From contig URNK01000009.1 of assembly GCA_900549195.1 (NCBI GenBank), positions 1 through 19,640 on the forward strand: a stretch of DNA of 19,640 nucleotides. Direction: 5' to 3'. The first letter of the stretch is position 1, and each line of letters opens with the position of its first letter. Of the stretch, positions 15,587 through 19,640 are shown in pieces. The notes below the pieces were generated by a model. It did no database searches, was not told where the DNA came from, and saw only the letters and a list, made by a program, of their open reading frames with translations. A program made the position numbers and the translations under genes. The stretch is from an uncultured Collinsella sp. (lineage in GTDB: Bacteria > Actinomycetota > Coriobacteriia > Coriobacteriales > Coriobacteriaceae).

Positions 15587-16212
15587 GGCTCATCGTTGTC
15601 GACGACGACCGCTTGGTGGTCGATTCGCTCAAGATTATCTTGGGCGCCCAGCCGCAGATCGAAGTGGTGGGCACCGGTGCCAACGGCAACGATGCGGTGG
15701 CGCTCTACGCCGAGCACGCACCCGATATTGCGCTGCTCGACATCCAGATGCCGGGACGCGACGGCCTTTCGGCCGCGCGCGAGATCCTTGAGCACGACCC
15801 TGCGGCGCGCGTGGTGTTTCTGACGACGTTCTCGGATGACGAGTACATTGTGTCGGCGCTCAAGCTGGGCGCCCGCGGCTACCTGATCAAGACCGATGTC
15901 GCTGCCATTCCGCCGGCGTTGGCGCAGGTCATGGACGGCAAACGCGTGCTCGAGGGCAAGGCGATCGAAGATATCAACTTTGATGGGGCGGACGTCGAGG
16001 CCGGCGCGACCCGCCGGCCCGCCGCCTTTGCCGGCCTGACCGACCGCGAGTTCGAAGTCGCCGAGCTCATCGCCCGCGGCCTCGACAACAAGGAGATCGC
16101 TGCCACCGCCTATATGGGCGAAGGCACCGTGCGCAACCACATCAGCTCGATCCTAGCCAAAATGGGGCTACGCAACCGCACCCAAATCGCCATCGCCTAT
16201 CTGCGAGGCTAG
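15583..16212 (+). CDS. NarL/FixJ-family response regulator
   Basis: 209 residues. The receiver domain (1-120) has the acidic pocket Asp7-Asp9, phospho-acceptor Asp53 in LLDIQMPG, the conserved Thr in FLTTF and Lys103 in YLIKTD. The C-terminal LuxR-type helix-turn-helix (about 148-205) reads LTDREFEVAELIARGLDNKEIA, then GTVRNHISSILAKMGLRNRTQIA. It overlaps the kinase gene by four bases, a standard coupled pair. Phosphorylation by the kinase should let it bind DNA; the most likely target is the divergent exporter operon and possibly its own promoter. Transcription probably ends at the strong hairpin at 16551-16587, beyond a structured repeat. Confidence 0.95.
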   Translation: MRLIVVDDDRLVVDSLKIILGAQPQIEVVGTGANGNDAVALYAEHAPDIALLDIQMPGRDGLSAAREILEHDPAARVVFLTTFSDDEYIVSALKLGARGYLIKTDVAAIPPALAQVMDGKRVLEGKAIEDINFDGADVEAGATRRPAAFAGLTDREFEVAELIARGLDNKEIAATAYMGEGTVRNHISSILAKMGLRNRTQIAIAYLRG

Positions 16213-16242
16213 CCGCTGGCTGCCGCCAATTTGATGCCATTT

Positions 16243-16396
16243 CAAAACTATGCCGGTTTACTACGATGAACCGCATATCTCCGACCACGGCAAATTGCGC
16301 ACTTACAAAACCGCAGGTAGAACACTTGCGATATTTGCAAAAATGCGGGTGTGGTCAGGAATCTCGGATTCATCGTAGTAAACCGGCATAGTTTTG
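16243..16396 (+). repeat. Structured repeat copy 1: 122-nt core closed by a 28-bp perfect stem
   Basis: 28-base arms at 16243-16270 and 16369-16396 are perfect reverse complements. The arms contain TACTACG and CGTAGTA, which bound a 122-nt core (16259-16380). An inner hairpin CGCAGG/CTTGCG with loop TAGAACA lies at 16312-16330. The core aligns without gaps to copy 2 read on the opposite strand. No coding capacity is credible. It begins 31 bases after the response regulator stop. Confidence 0.75.
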
Positions 16397-16448
16397 TTCG
16401 GGCGGCCCTGCACGAGTGTCTCCGCCAGCCTCGCGGGACCAAAATGAG

Positions 16449-16471
16449 CCGTTTTCCTCCGTCCCCAATGG
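16449..16471 (-). repeat. REP-like hairpin between the two structured repeats
   Basis: CCGTT (16449-16453) and AATGG (16467-16471) form a 5-bp stem with one G-T wobble around a 13-nt loop. Read on the minus strand the loop is GGGGACGGAGGAA, so both the loop length and its GGGGACG start match the 7183-7387 cluster. Confidence 0.5.
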
Positions 16472-16487
16472 ATCAGCCGAAACCGCC

Positions 16488-16649
16488 CGCCACGAAATCG
16501 GCCCATCTACTACGTTTGACTCGATACCCCTGACCATACCTTCGTTTTGAACAAAACCGCAGGCGTTCTACCTGCGGTTTTGTTTTTGCGCTTTTCGGCA
16601 TGGTTGGGGGTAAGGGGCTAAACGTAGTAGATGGGCCGGTTTCGTGGCG
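16488..16649 (-). repeat. Structured repeat copy 2: 122-nt core closed by a 30-bp stem
   Basis: 30-base arms at 16488-16517 and 16620-16649 pair with a single T-G wobble (16498/16639). TACTACG and CGTAGTA bound a 122-nt core (16508-16629). Read on the minus strand it aligns gap-free with copy 1 at roughly 70% identity by eye, including the 19-base block ACAAAACCGCAGGTAGAAC. Here the inner hairpin is extended to 13 bp and doubles as a terminator. Confidence 0.75.
16551..16587 (+). terminator. Strong Rho-independent terminator inside structured repeat copy 2
   Basis: ACAAAACCGCAGG (16551-16563) pairs perfectly with CCTGCGGTTTTGT (16571-16583) around CGTTCTA, followed by a run of T to 16587. 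It can terminate the kinase-regulator transcript about 340 bases past the stop. The A-rich left side means it could also act in the other direction. Confidence 0.8.
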
Positions 16650-16675
16650 AACCCTTCTCGCCTACGCACAAAAGC

Positions 16676-16710
16676 GCCGCCACGGAGGAGGGAGATACCT
16701 CCGTGGCGGC
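16676..16710 (-). terminator. Rho-independent terminator of the surface protein gene
   Basis: GCCGCCACGGAGG (16676-16688) pairs perfectly with CCTCCGTGGCGGC (16698-16710), a 13-bp stem with a 9-nt loop. On the minus strand it is followed by GCTTTTGTG, a short U-tract. It lies about 80 bases after the stop of the LPXTG protein. Confidence 0.8.
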
Positions 16711-16751
16711 TGGGGCTGGGGGTGGGGCTATGTTCTGGCTCCCCGCCGGCC

Positions 16752-16775
16752 GCCCGGGGCCTTCTGGCCCCGGGC
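16752..16775 (-). other. GC-rich hairpin just after the surface protein stop
   Basis: GCCCGGGGCC and GGCCCCGGGC form a perfect 10-bp stem with a TTCT loop, 13 bases downstream of the stop codon. No U-tract follows, so it is more likely a transcript-stabilising hairpin or a terminator helper than a terminator itself. Confidence 0.55.
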
Positions 16776-16788
16776 GCTGCCAGCGTGC

Positions 16789-19640
16789 CTAGCGCTTACG
16801 GATACCCCAGACCAGGGCTCCGACGCCGGCCATGGCGATGACAAATGCCATAAGCAGAGCGGCAGCCTGCTGGTCGCCCGTGGTGGGCAGGAAACCCTTG
16901 ACCGTCTTGACGATGTTCGTCACGGTCTTGGGCGTGCCGGGATCGGGTGTCGGCGTAGGAGTCTCGGGCTTCTTGTACGTGTTGTTGAACACGATACCCT
17001 CGACGCTCCTGTCGCCCTTGGTAAAGGCGACGTTCGCCTTGAGGTTGCCCTCGCCGTCATCGACCACGTTGACGGTCGCGGTAAAGACGGACTTGTCGTA
17101 GGTCATACCGGCCTCGTCGCCCTTGACTTCGCTGATGGTGTAGACGTACGTACCGAGCTCGCTGTACTCAAACTTGTCAAAGTTGATCTTGCCGTCGGCA
17201 TCGTTGGTAACCGTAGACTCTACGTCCTCGCCAACGAGCTTAAAGCTAAACTCGTCCTTCTTGAGCTCGCGTCCCTCGAGCACCTTGATGGCGCCGATGG
17301 AAACCTGCGTAGGCATGGCGTGATACTTGTTGGTAAAGCCAGCCGACTCGGTAGTTCCCTCGAGCTTGTGCGTCGCGGTCAGCGTGCCGTCACCATTGTC
17401 GGAGACGGTGGTCACGACGGTGTAGGTCGTGCCGTCATAGGTGACGCCCTTGTACAGGCCGAGCGCGTTGGGGCAAGCCTCGCGCAGCGTGTACGTGTGC
17501 GTACCGGGTGCCTCGTAGCGGATCGGGCTCAGCGTAACGTTACCGTTGACGTCGTTGGTACCGCTAGCGACAGCCGCACCGTCCTCGAGCAGCTCAAACG
17601 TGAACTCGCCAGCTGCAAGGTCGCGGCCGGTCAGACGCTTGACCGTCTTGACCTGATCGGTCACGGACGAATCGGTAGGCGTCACGCTGTAGGTGTTGGT
17701 GAACGTGAAGGCAGCACCGTCGTCGCCTTCGCGCTTGACGCTCAGATGTCCGGCGCCGTCGTCAGTCACGGTATAGGAAACCTTGCGCGTGGCGTTGGCA
17801 TCGTTGGTCACGCCAGGGGCGCTGCCGGTCTCGGTCACCGTATAGGCAAAGGTGTGCGAGCGCGGAGCGGTGGGGGCCGCAGGCTCGGACTCGTCGTTGG
17901 ACTCGTCGGTGTCGGCAGCGTCGGCGTCAACCTCGGCCTCGTCGGCGTTGGCCTCGGCATCGCTCGATGCGTCGTCAGAAGCATCGGCCTTCACGCCCAG
18001 AGCGCGGTTGAGGTCCTCGAGCGTAAAGTGGATCTTGCCAAAGTCCACGTTACCGGCTGCGTCGTTGGTTACGGTCGTGCGCTCGGGCATCGGGGCACCT
18101 GCCTCGTCGGCGGTCACGGTAAAGGTGAACTTACCCGTGATGTCGGCCGGGGTCAGGCCCTCGGCAACCTGGAGCTTCTTAGTACCGGTGAGCGCGGCAT
18201 CCACGGCGTCGGCGCCGTAGACGTTCTCGAACAAGGGCTCGACGCCGCCGTAGTCGACCGTTGCCGTCAGGGTACCGTCACCGTTGTCGACGACGATAAC
18301 CTTAAAGCCAAAGCTCCACGTTGTAGCGGAAACGCCATTCGGCAGCCCGAATAAATCTTCGTAGGCCGTGTAGTTAATGGTCCAGGCGAGCTTACCGTCC
18401 TTATCGGTACGATAAGCAAGCCCAGCAGCCTCAAGATTAGCAAGCATCTTAGTGTCGTAGTGCAGCGTATCAAAGCTCACGTGCCCGCCGATATTGGGCT
18501 TGAGGTTTTCGTATGCCACAAGCTCACCCTGATAGGCGATGCCGAACCAGAACTCGCCGTCGGCCATCGGGCGGCCGGTCAGAGTCTTGGTGGCAACGAC
18601 CTGAGCGGCGGTGCCGCCAGGCGTGTTGGTCGTAGCGCTGTAACTGTTGTGGAACGGCACCAGGGCCTTCTCGACCTTGTTCTCGCCACTCTTGTGGACC
18701 GTCTCATGCGTGCCCTCGGGACCGCCGGAAACGGTCGTCGTAGCAGTGAGCGTGCCGGCGGTGTCGTCGGCGATGGCGATCGTCACCGTGCGCACGGCGT
18801 CGTCGTAGGTGTAACCGGGCTGGCCGTCGTTCTTCTCGGCCACGGTGTACGTAAAGGTCTTGCCGGCGTCAGCCTGCGTAAATATAACCTCATGACCAGC
18901 CAGAATGTCGATCAGTCCGACCGTTGCCTCTGCCGCTGCGGGGGACTTGAAGCTATTAGCCCCGGGCAGCAGACCGAGCGCGCGAGCCGAAGCGTCGTCA
19001 GCAGGTGTCACGGTAAAGGTGAACTGACCCTCGGTCATGGGGCGGCCATCCAGATACTTGCTGAGCCACAGACCGCCGGCAGCGGTGTAGTTAAGCTCAG
19101 TGCGGTACGTGTTGGTAAAGCGTCCGTTTTCCTTCTTGGTGACGTTGGCGGTCAGGCTGCCATCGCCGTTCTCGGTCACGGTCACTTCGGCGGTTGCGAC
19201 ATGCGCGTCATACGTCATGCCGACCGTGCTGCCCGCGTTCTCGCGAATCTCGTACTTATAGGTTCCGGCGGCAGCGTAGTGAATCTTGCCGAACTTGATG
19301 GCGGCAATGCCGTCCTTCGCGTCCTTCTTGCTCACGGTTACGGTTGCGGGATCGGGCAGTGGGGCGTCTTCGGGGGCGGTGATGGTAAAGCTGAACTCGT
19401 CCCCATCCGTCCAGTCGCGGCCGCTGATGACCTTGCTCAGGTCAAAGTCGAGCTCCGCATCGAGCGGGGCCACGCTGTAGGTGTTCTTGAAAGTCGCAGC
19501 CGTGGCGTCCTTCAGGACATGCTCGGCCTTGAGGGTGCCGTCGCCGTTGTCCGTGATGGTGGTCTCGATGGTGTACTTGGCGTCACTGTAGGTGATGCCC
19601 TTGCTGGTGGTTCCGCCCTTGATCTCGCGCAGCGTGTAGG
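16789..19640 (-). CDS. LPXTG-anchored adhesin/pilin-like protein with Spy0128/FctA-type repeats (5' end outside window)
   Basis: The frame stays open to the right edge (949 codons visible); a GTG at 19473 is internal, since the upstream codons continue the same repeat pattern (TTITDNGDGTLKAEHVLKD). One partial and six complete domains of about 115-175 residues follow. The pattern is K-x-L-x-GR-x-(M/L)-x-x-(G/D)-E-F-x-F, then Y-(T/E)-(V/I/L)-x-E, then (T/S)-x-(D/E)-N-G-D-G-(T/S)-L-x-A, ending F-x-N-(T/S/K)-Y. The Lys, Glu and Asn positions suit intramolecular isopeptide bonds as in streptococcal Spy0128/FctA pilins. A Pro/Thr linker, the sortase motif LPTTG (16876-16890), a membrane helix and RKR end the protein, so it should be covalently attached to the cell wall or act as a pilus subunit. 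No sortase gene is in the window. It may be a host or mucin adhesin; that is inference. Confidence 0.9.
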   Translation of the reverse strand, partial: YTLREIKGGTTSKGITYSDAKYTIETTITDNGDGTLKAEHVLKDATAATFKNTYSVAPLDAELDFDLSKVISGRDWTDGDEFSFTITAPEDAPLPDPATVTVSKKDAKDGIAAIKFGKIHYAAAGTYKYEIRENAGSTVGMTYDAHVATAEVTVTENGDGSLTANVTKKENGRFTNTYRTELNYTAAGGLWLSKYLDGRPMTEGQFTFTVTPADDASARALGLLPGANSFKSPAAAEATVGLIDILAGHEVIFTQADAGKTFTYTVAEKNDGQPGYTYDDAVRTVTIAIADDTAGTLTATTTVSGGPEGTHETVHKSGENKVEKALVPFHNSYSATTNTPGGTAAQVVATKTLTGRPMADGEFWFGIAYQGELVAYENLKPNIGGHVSFDTLHYDTKMLANLEAAGLAYRTDKDGKLAWTINYTAYEDLFGLPNGVSATTWSFGFKVIVVDNGDGTLTATVDYGGVEPLFENVYGADAVDAALTGTKKLQVAEGLTPADITGKFTFTVTADEAGAPMPERTTVTNDAAGNVDFGKIHFTLEDLNRALGVKADASDDASSDAEANADEAEVDADAADTDESNDESEPAAPTAPRSHTFAYTVTETGSAPGVTNDANATRKVSYTVTDDGAGHLSVKREGDDGAAFTFTNTYSVTPTDSSVTDQVKTVKRLTGRDLAAGEFTFELLEDGAAVASGTNDVNGNVTLSPIRYEAPGTHTYTLREACPNALGLYKGVTYDGTTYTVVTTVSDNGDGTLTATHKLEGTTESAGFTNKYHAMPTQVSIGAIKVLEGRELKKDEFSFKLVGEDVESTVTNDADGKINFDKFEYSELGTYVYTISEVKGDEAGMTYDKSVFTATVNVVDDGEGNLKANVAFTKGDRSVEGIVFNNTYKKPETPTPTPDPGTPKTVTNIVKTVKGFLPTTGDQQAAALLMAFVIAMAGVGALVWGIRKR
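16966..19640 (-). repeat. Tandem Spy0128/FctA-like domain array
   Basis: Domain boundaries estimated from the recurring F-x-N-(T/S/K)-Y end motif: partial 19474-19640; D1 19093-19473; D2 18625-19092; D3 18205-18624; D4 17674-18204; D5 17314-17673; D6 16966-17313. The domains are divergent at DNA level, so the array is old rather than a recent expansion. D4 has an acidic insertion (17860-17991). Confidence 0.75.
17860..17991 (-). other. Acidic low-complexity insertion within domain D4
   Basis: About 44 residues of Asp/Glu/Ala/Ser (for example DASSDAEANADEAEVDADAA), ending in PAAPTAPRS. It interrupts domain D4 between its ALGVK strand and the YTVTE strand. The other domains have only a short turn or a different loop here. 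The underlying DNA is a degenerate GCx/GAx run that could vary in length between strains. Confidence 0.7.

Noticed and set aside
16243..16649. CRISPR array or coding ORFs in the structured repeat region
   Set aside because: There are only two inverted copies rather than regularly spaced direct repeats. Short frames at 16248-16533 lie across the stems and lack ribosome sites.
19471..19473. GTG at 19473 as the start of the surface protein
   Set aside because: Codons upstream to the window edge continue the repeat pattern (DNGDGTLKAEH, then FKNTYS), so this Val is internal and the real start is outside.

Overview
The window is GC-rich, densely coded DNA that reads as a Coriobacteriia (Actinomycetota) chromosome, most likely Collinsella or a close relative. 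That assignment is an inference from base composition, codon use, the Gram-positive LPXTG surface protein and the set of protein families; no rRNA or other marker gene is present to confirm it. I see no tRNA, rRNA, CRISPR array, transposase or phage gene.

Layout. (1) 1-4605, all on the minus strand: the start of an unrecognised membrane protein, a PRC-barrel protein overlapping a YtxH-like membrane protein, a small protein resembling only the N-terminal domain of cyanophycin synthetase, a CNNM/CorC-type transporter (DUF21-CBS-CorC) and a hemolysin III/PAQR membrane protein. (2) 4792-5757, plus strand: a membrane-anchored alpha/beta hydrolase behind a good promoter flanked by two matching palindromes. 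A bidirectional terminator separates it from a convergent DUF362 protein with two 4Fe-4S motifs (5891-7096). (3) 7183-7387: a cluster of short hairpin repeats with a conserved 13-nt loop; single copies recur at 10883 and 16449. (4) 7398-10786, minus strand: an ATPase plus a large FtsX/MacB-type permease, bracketed by inverted copies of the repeat. (5) 10914-16212: an ABC-2 exporter (ATPase plus two permeases, minus strand) divergent from a NarL-type histidine kinase and response regulator. This is the same set of parts as the LnrJK-LnrLMN linearmycin-resistance locus of Bacillus subtilis. (6) 16213-16788, non-coding: two related 122-nt structured repeats in opposite orientation, each closed by its own long, sequence-divergent stem, followed by hairpins that terminate the next gene. 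(7) 16789 to the right edge, minus strand: the C-terminal part of a large LPXTG-anchored adhesin or pilin-like protein built of Spy0128/FctA-like domains.

How the parts fit. The kinase probably senses an envelope-active compound and the regulator drives the divergent exporter, with the shared intergenic region as the control site. The MacB-type exporter is a second, separate envelope transporter. The repeats mostly lie just downstream of stop codons, as REP-like elements do. The most unusual sequence is the pair of covarying structured repeats at 16243-16649. Small unexpected features include the free-standing cyanophycin-synthetase-like N-domain and an apparently leaderless kinase mRNA.
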